34,271 nt of DNA from Lysobacterales bacterium (GTDB taxonomy: Bacteria > Pseudomonadota > Gammaproteobacteria > Xanthomonadales > Xanthomonadaceae), in the NCBI GenBank assembly GCA_017302135.1, contig JAFLDZ010000030.1, forward strand, positions 1-34,271, written 5' to 3'. Positions within the stretch are counted from its first letter, which is position 1; the number at the start of each line of letters is the position of its first letter. The position numbers and the translations under genes were made by a program. Below are positions 23,073 through 33,527 of the stretch, piece by piece. The notes below the pieces were generated by a model. That model had not been told where the DNA came from, ran no database searches, and was given only the letters and a program-made list of their open reading frames with translations.

Positions 23073-23289
23073 GGGTATCCTCCCCGGAAGGCCGGCCCAT
23101 CGATGACGGGCGACGACAGCCGATCGTGATCGTTCCGGAGTGTCGCCGCCATTGCACGAAAGGGCATGATGCAGTGCGTCATCGGCAGCGCCCAACAGGA
23201 ATCCACCGCGTCTGCGGACAGGCATTAGGATAGAGCCGCGACAAGACCGGCGCAGGCCGCGCCAGCATGTTCAACAAGGGAGTGTGTGC

Positions 23290-23907
23290 ATGGACATCAA
23301 GCTGATTCTGATCAACCGCTCGAACGACACCAACAATTCGGAGATCGTGATCTTCCAGAAGAACCTGTCCACCGATTTCGATGAAATGGCGGTTGCCTGG
23401 CAGGTGATCCGCTATCTGGGGCAGGGCGACAATCACCCGTTCGTGTATCCGATGGCCACCACCATCGCCGCGAGCGACAGCTGGGGCAACTACACGCCGC
23501 AGCTTCCGGCGGAAAACGGGCAACTCTTCAGCATGGTGCTCACGCCGTCGGGCGATGAGCTGAAGCTGCAAGGCCCGGCCTCGTCTGCCAGCGAAGTGCA
23601 GTGCCGCAACGATCTGGCAAGAGGCGCGATTTCCGCAGGTCTCTACAAATCCGGAAAACTGCTGTTCATCAAGACGGGCATCGCGCCCGGGCAAAAGGCG
23701 GTCTTCAGCTTCAAACCCACGCTGTTCATCGGCGTGGTGTCGCAGGTGGAAGAAGGCGAAGTCATGAATTCCGCGATCCTGTCCGATATCAATACCGAAC
23801 TCTCGCTGCTGGGCATCCAGAGCGCGGACATCGTGATGACCGGTGGCGGGGCAGGGCCGCAGGCCACACCGTTCGAGTTCACGCTTGAAAATGTGGTGAT
23901 GGGCTGA
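23290..23907 (+). CDS. conserved protein of unknown function
   Basis: This encodes 205 residues without signal peptide or membrane segment. It opens MDIKLILINRSNDTNNSEIV and IFQKNLSTDFDEMAVAWQVI, continues with a beta-rich middle (FSMVLTPSGDELKLQGPA) and ends with PFEFTLENVVMG. The opening strand and N-N-S-E segment look like a conserved family core, but I cannot name the family or its function. The ATG at 23290 has AAGGGAG seven bases upstream; a GTG two codons earlier is less likely. It is divergent from the depolymerase and is followed by a strong hairpin. Confidence 0.75.
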   Translation: MDIKLILINRSNDTNNSEIVIFQKNLSTDFDEMAVAWQVIRYLGQGDNHPFVYPMATTIAASDSWGNYTPQLPAENGQLFSMVLTPSGDELKLQGPASSASEVQCRNDLARGAISAGLYKSGKLLFIKTGIAPGQKAVFSFKPTLFIGVVSQVEEGEVMNSAILSDINTELSLLGIQSADIVMTGGGAGPQATPFEFTLENVVMG

Positions 23908-23937
23908 TCGCTGGCGATGTCATCCACCCCGCTCTCA

Positions 23938-23982
23938 TTCGCGCAGGGCGGACAATGCTTCAGCGATGCCGCCCTGCGCGAA
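23938..23982 (+). terminator. 14-bp perfect hairpin after the unknown protein gene
   Basis: TTCGCGCAGGGCGG (23938-23951) pairs perfectly with 23969-23982 across a 17-base loop, 31 bases after the stop at 23907. There is no T-run after it. Confidence 0.5.
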
Positions 23983-24076
23983 CCCACGACGATGATCTGC
24001 GCCGCGCGCATCTGCGCTATGGTGGGGTCATGTCCATCCCAGGCATCGCATCGATGCCAGAAGCGCGGAGCCCCGC

Positions 24077-24817
24077 ATGCGTGGTCTCGATTTCAGTTCA
24101 TGGCAGGCGGTGCTGACGACGCTGTTCGGCCTGGTGGTGATCACGCTGATCGGTGTGGGCATTCGATTGATCGTGATGCAGACCGTCCAGCAGCGGCGCG
24201 AGCGCGAGAACCGGCAGATCAACGAGCGCCTGCGCACGCTGATCGCGGCGTACAAGACCCTTGGTGGTTCGTTCTCGGGCGATCTGTCGGTGGATCCCAC
24301 CCATCTGCGCGACCTGCGCCGTCGCAGCGAATCCTCGGCCCTTTCCGGCGATGCCGCCGTTGCGTCGGATGCTGCGGTACCGCCGATGCTGCTTGCGGAC
24401 AACAGCTCCGACCGCTCGCGGCGTATCCGCGATGCGGTGGAAGCGGCACTGTCCGACATCCTGCTGCTGGGCACCGACGAACAGGTGCGCCTGGCGGCGC
24501 GGGCGGCCACCGAGATGGCTGCGGGGCGGCCGGTGCACACGGCGGAGCTTGTTGTGTCGCTGCGCGATTTCATCCGCCGCGTGCTGGATCTGGAGCCGGT
24601 TCCGGCGGATCTGTCGATTCCGCAGCAGGGGCCGACCCGGCCGTCCGGCGCGAAAGGCAAAGGCGATGGCGGCGGCGGGCGCGAAGGCAAGGGCGAAGGC
24701 GGCGGTCGGAGTGGCGGAGGTGGTGGTGGTGGCGGTGGCGGTGGCGGCGCTGCGGGCGCGGGCATGGGACTCGGCGTGCTGATGGCCGGCGACAGCGAAC
24801 AGGATTCGTCGCGTTGA
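24077..24817 (+). CDS. single-pass membrane protein with Gly-rich tail
   Basis: This encodes 246 residues. A membrane helix occupies about residues 12-34 (AVLTTLFGLVVITLIGVGIR). It is followed by a basic helix (QRRERENRQINERLRTL), a variable Ser/Arg/Ala-rich region and a second helical domain (RIRDAVEAALSDILLLGTDE, then VRLAARAATEMAAG). From about residue 185 the chain becomes a low-complexity Lys/Gly tail with a run of about 12 glycines before AAGAGMGLGVLMAGD. The family is unknown to me. GGAG lies about seven bases upstream of the ATG. It is 64 bases upstream of the GyrB-like gene, and the two may be cotranscribed. Confidence 0.8.
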   Translation: MRGLDFSSWQAVLTTLFGLVVITLIGVGIRLIVMQTVQQRRERENRQINERLRTLIAAYKTLGGSFSGDLSVDPTHLRDLRRRSESSALSGDAAVASDAAVPPMLLADNSSDRSRRIRDAVEAALSDILLLGTDEQVRLAARAATEMAAGRPVHTAELVVSLRDFIRRVLDLEPVPADLSIPQQGPTRPSGAKGKGDGGGGREGKGEGGGRSGGGGGGGGGGGGAAGAGMGLGVLMAGDSEQDSSR

Positions 24818-24881
24818 AGCCGTCGGCGCAGGCTGGTGGGCATCGTTTCCGTCACGCGGGAGCCGTCACGGTGGAGGCGTC

Positions 24882-25979
24882 GTGAATCCGCATTCGCTTG
24901 AAGCGATACGTCGGCGGCCCGGGATGTACATCGGCAATCCCTGGGATGGTTCTGGTTTGGCTCACCTGCTGTGGGAAGTCGTCGCGAATGCGCTCGACGA
25001 GCATCTGGCGGGACACTGCGACCGGATCGTGATCGAGGTCGGCGAAGACGGCGCGATCAGCGTCGAAGACAACGGTCGCGGCATCCGTGTGGATGAGATC
25101 GACGGCGTGTCGTTCGCGGAACGGGCCCTGACCTCATTCCACACCGGCCCGACCCTCGATGGCCACGCCCCGCACGAACATATCGGTACGCGTGGCGTCG
25201 GCCTGTTCGTGGTCTGCGCACTTTCAGAGTGGCTGGAATTGCAGGTCTCTCGCGATGGTCGACGCTACGGGCAGCGGTTCGAGCGTGGACTCGCGGTGTC
25301 GATGCTGCGTGAAAGCGGTGTGGCCGACACGGCCGGTACCCGCATTGTATTCGCCCCGGATCCGCAGATCTTTTCGGACACCGGGCTGGACCCGGGGCCG
25401 GTGCTCGCGCGGCTCAGGGAAATGGCCTGTCTGTTCCCGCGACTGACGCTGGCGTTCAAGGACCGGCGCGCGCATGTGTTCCATGAGCCGGAAGGACTGG
25501 CAGCGTATGTCCGTGCGTCCGATGCGTTTCTTGGCGCGGAACCGCTGACGGACACGTTCGTTTGCACCTCCTCGGACGAATCGATCCTCGTTGAAGTCGC
25601 TGCGCTGTGGTGCAGGTCCCCGGGCACATCGTTGGACAGTTTCGCCAACGTGATGCGCACCACCGACGGCGGCACGCACGTGGATGGCCTGCTGCGCGGC
25701 CTGGTATCCGGCGTGCGTCAGGCGCTGCCCGATGCGTGTCGGGGACGGCATCGCGCGGACATCGAACGTGTGCTCACGTCAGGTTTGAGAGCGGTCGTCT
25801 GCGTCCGTCTGGACGATCCAGAATACGGCCGGCCGACGAAGGACCGCTTGTCGAGCCCAAGCGTATCGGCGGTGGTCGAACGCTGCATCGCACTGCCGTT
25901 CGCCGCTTATCTGCAGGCCGAGCCGGCACTGCTCGCACGACTGGCCGGTGGGCTGCGGGGCGACGCGGAGGGAAGCTGA
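24882..25979 (+). CDS. stand-alone GyrB/ParE-type ATPase half without TOPRIM domain
   Basis: This encodes 365 residues from a GTG with GGAGG four bases upstream. It begins SLEAIRRRPGMYIGNPWDGS, as GyrB does, and continues with the GHKL ATP site: EVVANALDEHLAGHC (E, N, D motif), EDNGRGI, and GTRGVGLFVVCALSEWLEL. Residues 220-350 match the GyrB transducer domain, including FANVMRTTDGGTHVDGLLRG and PTKDRLSSPSV, where the catalytic QTK-loop Lys is kept. The protein stops where the TOPRIM domain of GyrB would begin, so it is equivalent to the 43-kDa ATPase fragment of gyrase. It should bind and perhaps hydrolyse ATP but cannot cleave DNA. Its role is unknown. Confidence 0.86.
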   Translation: MNPHSLEAIRRRPGMYIGNPWDGSGLAHLLWEVVANALDEHLAGHCDRIVIEVGEDGAISVEDNGRGIRVDEIDGVSFAERALTSFHTGPTLDGHAPHEHIGTRGVGLFVVCALSEWLELQVSRDGRRYGQRFERGLAVSMLRESGVADTAGTRIVFAPDPQIFSDTGLDPGPVLARLREMACLFPRLTLAFKDRRAHVFHEPEGLAAYVRASDAFLGAEPLTDTFVCTSSDESILVEVAALWCRSPGTSLDSFANVMRTTDGGTHVDGLLRGLVSGVRQALPDACRGRHRADIERVLTSGLRAVVCVRLDDPEYGRPTKDRLSSPSVSAVVERCIALPFAAYLQAEPALLARLAGGLRGDAEGS

Positions 25980-26016
25980 TGATGAAGACATGTTTGCATC
26001 CAGGAGTTTCGACACA

Positions 26017-26727
26017 ATGCATCCGCAATTGACGCGTTTCCTGAAAGTCCGCGACTACCTCACCGACGATTTTCTCGGTGGCCCGAAAATCCTCACGCTG
26101 GCAACCGCGATCAACCTGCAGAAGGGTGGCACGCCGGTCTTCGTATTGGCGTTGATGGCCATCTACGACGTATGGACGCCGACGGCATGGACGTATTTCG
26201 GCCTGCACGGCAGCTATGGTTTGATCTGGCTGCTCAAGGAAGGGATCTTCCCCGACCCGGGCTGGCAGAAGAAGATCACCATCGGCGGCGCGGTCAACGC
26301 ATGGGTGTCGGTGCTGGGGCTGTACTGGATCGCGCCGTGGTTGATCGTCACGCAGCGGATCGAACAGCCCCCTGCCGTGTTGGGCGCGGTCATCGTGCTG
26401 TATGCATTGGGTGTCGCGCTGATGGTGGGTGCCGATGCGCAGAAATATTTCGTGCTGCGCGTGCGGCGCGGCTTGATCAGCGATGGCTTCTTCGCGCGGA
26501 CCCGCAACCCGAACTATCTCGGCGAGATGATGATCTATGCGAGCTTCGCGATCGTCGCCGGGCATTGGCTGCCGTGGGCCGTGCTGGCCTGGGTGTGGCT
26601 GGGCTTGTTTCTTCCGAACATGCTGCGCAAGGACGACAGCATGTCGCGTTATCCGGAGTGGGCGGTGTACAAAGCGCGCACCGGGCTGTTGTTGCCGCGC
26701 ATCCGGGCGGTTGTTTCCCCGGACTGA
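26017..26727 (+). CDS. integral-membrane methyltransferase-like protein (DUF1295/ICMT type)
   Basis: This encodes 236 residues with several membrane segments (for example TPVFVLALMAIYDVWTP, AVNAWVSVLGLYWIAPWLIV and PAVLGAVIVLYALGVALMV). The C-terminal signature RTRNPNYLGEMMIYASF is the cofactor-binding motif shared by isoprenylcysteine carboxyl methyltransferases, phospholipid methyltransferases and steroid 5-alpha-reductase-like proteins. The substrate is unknown. The chosen ATG at 26017 has AGGAG ten bases upstream; an alternative at 25990 has only a weak site. The 37-base gap to the upstream GyrB-like gene allows cotranscription. Its stop faces the convergent gene at 26755 across 27 bases. 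Confidence 0.82.
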   Translation: MHPQLTRFLKVRDYLTDDFLGGPKILTLATAINLQKGGTPVFVLALMAIYDVWTPTAWTYFGLHGSYGLIWLLKEGIFPDPGWQKKITIGGAVNAWVSVLGLYWIAPWLIVTQRIEQPPAVLGAVIVLYALGVALMVGADAQKYFVLRVRRGLISDGFFARTRNPNYLGEMMIYASFAIVAGHWLPWAVLAWVWLGLFLPNMLRKDDSMSRYPEWAVYKARTGLLLPRIRAVVSPD

Positions 26728-26754
26728 TTTTGCTGTCTGGTTTCCCGGACTGAC

Positions 26755-27183
26755 TCAGCGCCCCAGCCAAAGCGCGATGATCACCGCGACCGCATACCAC
26801 GCCAGTTCCGCAGGCTGATTGGCCAGGCCGAGCAGCGTCTGCGCATAGTCGGTGCCCAGACGCTGCACGGAATCGGTCAGTCCCAGCCCCATCGGACCGC
26901 CGACCTGGACCGCAGCGATGACCCAATTGGCTAACACGATGGTCGCCAGCGTGGCGACGACGGTGGTGGCCGCGCGCGGCAACCCTGGCGCGGCGCGCGC
27001 GAGCCGCAGCAGCAGCGCGATGTCGGCGGCGGTCAATGCCGCGACCCACGCGCACTGGCGGTCGACGATCAACGCCAGCATCGTCCAGATCGCGGTCATG
27101 CCGCAGATACCGAGAATCACGAGCAACAGCGGCGCGACCACGCGCGTGCGCGGTGGGGTGTGGGGTGCAGATAGGGTGCTCAT
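26755..27183 (-). CDS. small integral-membrane protein
   Basis: This encodes 142 residues with four hydrophobic segments: VVAPLLLVILGICGMTAIWT, CAWVAALTAADIALLL, AATTVVATLATIVLANWVIA and ELAWYAVAVIIALWLG at the end. It is a multi-pass inner-membrane protein of unknown function. The ATG at 27183 is taken as the start because it leads directly into the first membrane helix; the ribosome site is poor. It follows another small membrane protein gene by 53 bases, so the two probably form a pair acting together. Confidence 0.68.
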   Translation of the reverse strand: MSTLSAPHTPPRTRVVAPLLLVILGICGMTAIWTMLALIVDRQCAWVAALTAADIALLLRLARAAPGLPRAATTVVATLATIVLANWVIAAVQVGGPMGLGLTDSVQRLGTDYAQTLLGLANQPAELAWYAVAVIIALWLGR

Positions 27184-27236
27184 CGCGACAGGGTAGCGGA
27201 GTGCGACGGCGGAGGCGATGGTCGACTTGGGATGAT

Positions 27237-27557
27237 TCAGGCGTGAGGCGATGTTCGACGCGACAGGAATGCGAGCAGTTTGTAGCCCGCGACGCCGGCG
27301 AAGAAAGCGAGTGCCCAACTGCGCGACTGTGCGCCCAGCGGTAACAGATCGGCCAGCCACAGCGGCAATACCATCGTCGCCGTGCAGGCGAGCATCGCGA
27401 ACAAGGTGCCGGCCAACAGGAGAGCGGCTTGTCGTCCGCCTTTTGCATTCGCGCGCCGCGCAAACAGTGCGAAGCAGCCCGTATAGACGGGGAGGAAAAC
27501 ACCGCCGGAGATCAGACCGCAGACCAGAGCGGGAACGAGTGCGGATCCGCCCATCAT
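27237..27557 (-). CDS. small integral-membrane protein, first of a pair
   Basis: This encodes 106 residues with three hydrophobic segments: ALVPALVCGLISGGVFLPVY, AALLLAGTLFAMLACTATMV and WALAFFAGVAGYKLLAFL near the end, with basic loops (RRANAKGGR) between them. The family is unknown. The two adjacent ATGs at 27557 and 27554 are both possible starts. It lies between the TonB receptor and the other membrane protein, all on the minus strand, but a strong hairpin separates it from the receptor. Confidence 0.65.
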   Translation of the reverse strand: MMGGSALVPALVCGLISGGVFLPVYTGCFALFARRANAKGGRQAALLLAGTLFAMLACTATMVLPLWLADLLPLGAQSRSWALAFFAGVAGYKLLAFLSRRTSPHA

Positions 27558-27587
27558 GCGATTCCAGGATGCGTGATGCGTTCGACT

Positions 27588-27616
27588 GCTGCGGGGCCCA
27601 TGGCGGGCCCCGCAGC
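27588..27616 (-). terminator. perfect 12-bp hairpin after the TonB receptor
   Basis: GCTGCGGGGCCC (27588-27599) pairs perfectly with 27605-27616 across a five-base loop, 12 bases beyond the receptor stop at 27629. It is placed as a terminator of the receptor transcript; the T-run is short. Confidence 0.65.
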
Positions 27617-27628
27617 GATCAACACCGA

Positions 27629-30046
<2,418 letters not shown>

Positions 30047-30229
30047 GTGATGGTCTCTCCTTGAGGAGTCGAAAGATGCGGCGCCGGACCTCCCCCGACC
30101 CGGCGCCGCCGGGCGAACCCGGCGAACCCGGCCTTTATAGCGCACAGACATGACCACAGGTCAGTCCGGTAGAATATGCGCACCCCAAGCGCCTGAATCC
30201 GCGACTTTTTCGCCGCGCCCCGAACCCAC

Positions 30230-30781
30230 GTGTATTCCCGCAGCAGTGAACCCGTCCGTTTCGAACGCGATTGCGCCGCCGTGCTGGTGCCGGCAGGCGA
30301 TGTCGTGACCCTGCCCGCCGGCAGCGTCGGCTACATCACCCAGGCGCTGGGCGGCAGTTGGACGGTCTTCGTCGAAGGCAATCTGATGCGGATCGCCGGG
30401 CAGGACGCCGACGCCATCGGCAAAGAGCCGCCCCCGCCGATCGAGTTGCCCGAGGGCGCCAGCGACGAGGAAGTCGAAAAGCTGGTCTGGACCCAACTGC
30501 GGACCTGTTTCGACCCGGAAATCCCGATCAACATCGTCGACCTCGGCCTGGTCTACGAGGCCACCGTGGTTCGCGGCGACGACGGCCAGCGCCGGATCGA
30601 CGTGCGGATGACCCTGACCGCCCCGGCCTGCGGCATGGGTGAGATCCTCGTCGACGACGTCCGCGGCAAGCTCGAAATGATCCCGACCGTGACCGAGGCC
30701 GATGTCGAGCTGGTCTTCGACCCGCCGTGGAGCCGCAGCATGATGTCCGAGGTCGCGCGGCTCGAAACCGGCATGTTCTGA
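30230..30781 (+). CDS. sufT: SufT, iron-sulfur cluster assembly factor (DUF59/MIP18 family)
   Basis: This encodes 183 residues from a GTG at 30230. The N-terminal extension (residues 1-75, with ALGGSWTVFVEGNLMRIAGQ) is typical of SufT, and the MIP18/DUF59 domain follows: QLRTCFDPEIPINIVDLGLV, then LTAPACGMGEILVDDV with the conserved Cys. It assists maturation of Fe-S proteins in the cytoplasm. In many Xanthomonadaceae sufT lies in the suf operon, but no other suf genes are visible here. It is divergent from the TonB receptor. The 12-bp sequence GAAACCGGCATG occurs twice around its stop codon. Confidence 0.9.
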   Translation: MYSRSSEPVRFERDCAAVLVPAGDVVTLPAGSVGYITQALGGSWTVFVEGNLMRIAGQDADAIGKEPPPPIELPEGASDEEVEKLVWTQLRTCFDPEIPINIVDLGLVYEATVVRGDDGQRRIDVRMTLTAPACGMGEILVDDVRGKLEMIPTVTEADVELVFDPPWSRSMMSEVARLETGMF

Positions 30782-31042
30782 AACCGGCATGCGCTGATTG
30801 CCAAGCCCGGAGGTTTTCGCCCTCCCGAGGCCTTGTTCCCTCCCATCGGCGCCGTTCAGCGGCGCGAGCGTGATCCGGAGCGGGGCGCAAGGTCCTGCTG
30901 CTGCGCAGTAGACATCATGCGCCGTGGCGGTTTTCCGCTGCGATAGCGTGAAATCCGTCTCGACTTGCTGTCACCCAATCGCCATCGATTCGGCACTCTG
31001 TCACGCGCCGGAAGTCGCAGCGCGCTATTCGCGGTTTCGTGG
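30782..31042. other. intergenic region upstream of the first M4 protease gene
   Basis: There is no supported gene in this stretch. It leads into the promoter at 31043 and the leader of the M4 gene. A weak five-pair hairpin (GGAGG with CCTCC) follows the SufT stop at about 30812-30829. Confidence 0.5.
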
Positions 31043-31072
31043 TTGACGCACGCCTTGCATTGCGATTAGGGT
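31043..31072 (+). promoter_or_regulatory. sigma-70-type promoter of the first M4 protease gene
   Basis: TTGACG (31043-31048), an 18-base spacer and TAGGGT (31067-31072). The same two boxes with the same spacer occur before the second M4 gene at 33498-33527, which strongly supports both. The -10 is nonstandard but plausible for this group. Confidence 0.7.
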
Positions 31073-31235
31073 CGATTCGACCATCCGATAAGGAGCAGTT
31101 CGGGTGGTAATCGCTACGTACCGACTCATGCGTCCGGCTTGCACTCTGGTGCGGTCGGCACGGGCTCGTGCGTCTGCTGTTCGGGGGCAACCGCAGCAAA
31201 CAATTCCAATCACATCGGTGTCAAGGAGAGAAACT
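31073..31235 (+). promoter_or_regulatory. structured 5' leader of the first M4 gene
   Basis: A leader of about 155 bases between the promoter and the GTG start. It contains a possible hairpin (GCAC with GTGC near 31160) and the block GGGGGCAACCGCA at 31183-31195, which is identical in the second leader (33642-33654). The ribosome site AAGGAGA lies seven bases before the GTG. No known riboswitch class is recognised. Confidence 0.5.
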
Positions 31236-33107
31236 GTGAATCGATATCAGCATTTGAACGTACTGGCCGTCGCGACCGCGCTGGCTCTGGTGTCCACCGG
31301 CGCTTCCGCCGCCGGCCGCGCCGACCTCCATCGCGAGGACGTCGCCAAAATCAATCAGAACAATGTCGCCATCGCCAAAGCCGGCATCGCGGACATGGTC
31401 CACACCCGTCACGCGCAAGCGCTGGGTCTGGATGCCGATTCGCGTTTGTTGCTGCTCGATCGCAAAACCGATCTGGGCGTGCGCAACCACCGCTACCAGC
31501 AGACCTTCCGCGGCCTGCCGATCTTCGGCGAGCACGTCGTCGTCAATGAAGACACGAATGGCAACATCAGCACGTTGTTCGGCCAGAAAGTCACCGGCCT
31601 CGCCAGCGAAATTCCCGCCGGCAAGCCGCGCTTGAACAGCAACTCCGCGCTGCTGATCGCCAAGAGCGCCGGCCTGGGCAATCGCGTCGGCTTCATGCGC
31701 ACCGCCGCCGAAAAATCGGAATTGATGATCTATGTCGACGACAGCGGTCGCGCGCACAAGGCGTACGTCGTGTCGTACTTCGCCGACACCCGCAACGGCG
31801 GCGCGCCGATGCGTCCGACGGTGATCGTCAACGCCCAGAACGGCCGCGTGCTGAAGCAGTGGGACAACCTGCAGCATGCGCTGATCGGCACCGGCCCCGG
31901 CGGCAATACCAAGACCGGCCAGTACGAGTACGGCACCAACTTCGGCTTCATGGATGTGACCCAGTCGGGCACCACCTGCACCATGAACAACGCCAACGTG
32001 AAGACCGTGAACCTCAACGGCGGCACCTCCGGCACGACCGCGTTCGCATACACCTGTCCGCGCAATACGGTGAAGACGATCAACGGCGCGTTCTCGCCGC
32101 TGAACGATGCGCACTACTTCGGCAGCGTGATCTACAACATGTACAACGCGTACATCGGCAAGCCGCCGCTGACGTTCCAGCTGACCATGCGCGTGCACTA
32201 CTCGACCAACTACCAGAATGCATTCTGGGACGGCTCGGCGATGACCTTCGGCGACGGCGGCACCACGTTCTATCCACTGGTCAGCCTCGACGTGGCCTCG
32301 CATGAGGTTTCGCACGGCTTCACGTCGCAGAACTCCAACCTGACCTACTCCGGTCAGTCGGGCGGCATCAACGAAGCTTATTCGGACATCGCCGGTGAAG
32401 CGGCCGAGTACTACATGCGCGGCACCAACGACTTCCTGGTCGGTGCGGATATCTTCAAGGCCACCGGTGCGTTGCGTTACATGGCCAACCCGCCGCAGGA
32501 CGGCAGTTCGATCGGCCACACTTCGAACTACACCGCCGGCATGGACGTGCATTATTCGTCGGGCGTGTACAACAAGGCGTTCTATCTGCTGGCGACCAAG
32601 CCGGGCTGGAATACGCAGAAGGCGTTCCAGGTGTTCGCGCGTGCGAATGATCTGTACTGGACCGCCAGCACCGACTTCAACCAGGGTGTGTGCGGCGTGC
32701 AGACGGCGGCCACCAACCTCGGCTACACCGTTGCGGACGTCACTGCGGCGTTCACCTCGGTCGGTGCGACCTGCGGTGGCGGTGGCGGCGGTACCGGAAC
32801 GGTCGTGCTGAACGTGAATCTGCCGTCGCGCGCGGCGGGCGGCGTGTCGTCGAACTACACCGTGACCATTCCGGCGGGCACCACCAAGCTGGTGGTTGCG
32901 ACGTCCGGCGGCACCGGCGATGCTGATCTGTACGTCCGTCTGGGCGCGGCGCCGACCACCACGCTCTACACCTGCCGTCCGTACCTCGGCGGCAATGCCG
33001 AAACCTGTACCTTCAACAATCCGACCGCAGGCAGTGTGTACTACATCAACGTACGTGCGTACACCGCGTATTCGGGCGTGAACCTCAAGGCGACGCGGAC
33101 GCCGTAA
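31236..33107 (+). CDS. secreted thermolysin-like M4 metalloprotease with PPC domain
   Basis: This encodes 623 residues from a GTG with AAGGAGA seven bases upstream. A signal peptide (residues 1-25, ending ASA) is followed by an FTP/PepSY propeptide (about 30-200, including VRNHRYQQTFRGLPIFGEHV). The catalytic domain contains HEVSH at 356-360 (His356 and His360 as zinc ligands, Glu357 catalytic), Glu380 in GGINEAYSD as third ligand, and His439 in GMDVHYSSG, the transition-state histidine. A Gly linker at about 513-519 leads to a pre-peptidase C-terminal domain (GDADLYVRLGAAPTT...TCRPY) that is normally trimmed during maturation. The secreted enzyme should degrade proteins outside the cell. A paralogue follows in tandem. 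Confidence 0.93.
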   Translation: MNRYQHLNVLAVATALALVSTGASAAGRADLHREDVAKINQNNVAIAKAGIADMVHTRHAQALGLDADSRLLLLDRKTDLGVRNHRYQQTFRGLPIFGEHVVVNEDTNGNISTLFGQKVTGLASEIPAGKPRLNSNSALLIAKSAGLGNRVGFMRTAAEKSELMIYVDDSGRAHKAYVVSYFADTRNGGAPMRPTVIVNAQNGRVLKQWDNLQHALIGTGPGGNTKTGQYEYGTNFGFMDVTQSGTTCTMNNANVKTVNLNGGTSGTTAFAYTCPRNTVKTINGAFSPLNDAHYFGSVIYNMYNAYIGKPPLTFQLTMRVHYSTNYQNAFWDGSAMTFGDGGTTFYPLVSLDVASHEVSHGFTSQNSNLTYSGQSGGINEAYSDIAGEAAEYYMRGTNDFLVGADIFKATGALRYMANPPQDGSSIGHTSNYTAGMDVHYSSGVYNKAFYLLATKPGWNTQKAFQVFARANDLYWTASTDFNQGVCGVQTAATNLGYTVADVTAAFTSVGATCGGGGGGTGTVVLNVNLPSRAAGGVSSNYTVTIPAGTTKLVVATSGGTGDADLYVRLGAAPTTTLYTCRPYLGGNAETCTFNNPTAGSVYYINVRAYTAYSGVNLKATRTP

Positions 33108-33127
33108 CCGGACGCATCACCCCAGGC

Positions 33128-33156
33128 CACCCACCGCCTCCCTCGGGCGGTGGGTG
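33128..33156 (+). terminator. 11-bp hairpin after the first M4 gene
   Basis: CACCCACCGCC (33128-33138) pairs perfectly with 33146-33156 across a seven-base loop, 20 bases after the stop at 33107. Confidence 0.65.
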
Positions 33157-33182
33157 TCTCTCGGGGACACGACCGTTTCTCG

Positions 33183-33209
33183 AAGTCCCGGCCTTGGCCG
33201 GGACTTTTT
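33183..33209 (+). terminator. intrinsic terminator of the first M4 gene
   Basis: AAGTCCCGGCC pairs with GGCCGGGACTT (11 pairs, two-base loop) and runs into TTTTTC, the classic rho-independent form. The hairpin and tail are repeated in weaker form at 33217-33236 (CCGGCC with GGCCGG, then GATATTTTCG), so the terminator has been duplicated in tandem with a unit of about 29 bases. Confidence 0.8.
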
Positions 33210-33497
33210 CGTTTCTCCGGCCTTGGCCGGGATATTTTCGTTTCCGATGACGCGATGGCGATGGGCCGGTCGCGCCAGACCGGCCATGTCTCGCGATCGG
33301 GCCCAGCCGCAGCAGGGCGCAGCTTCAGGCGGCGAGTCGGCGCAGAGGCATGTTGCGATGCAATAGAAATCGTATGCAGCGATCCGGGAACCTGCGAAGA
33401 CCGTGAACCCGGTCGCAAGTTCGATTGCCGAAATCGTCATTTCTTTGACAGCCTGTCGCCCCCCGCGCGACGGCAGCGGCAGTTGGAGGGGCAACAG

Positions 33498-33527
33498 TTG
33501 ACGTACTGCGTCAGTTCCGCTTAGGGT
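33498..33527 (+). promoter_or_regulatory. promoter of the second M4 protease gene
   Basis: TTGACG (33498-33503), an 18-base spacer and TAGGGT (33522-33527), identical in boxes and spacing to the promoter at 31043-31072. Confidence 0.7.

Larger units (their letters stand above)
33108..33497. other. intergenic region between the two M4 protease genes
   Basis: After the terminators at 33128-33236 this stretch has no gene that I can support. It leads into the promoter at 33498. Short readings here overlap the hairpins and lack ribosome sites. Confidence 0.5.

Noticed and set aside
31073..31235. A c-di-GMP riboswitch in the M4 leader
   Set aside because: The GGGCAA block recalled the class I motif, but the other conserved parts of that riboswitch are missing.
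31221..32552. A 443-codon open frame opposite the first M4 protease
   Set aside because: Shadow of the protease gene; no ribosome site or motif.
33183..33240. Two repeat units considered as a CRISPR array
   Set aside because: There are only two units with no spacer between them; they are hairpins with T-rich tails, as in terminators.
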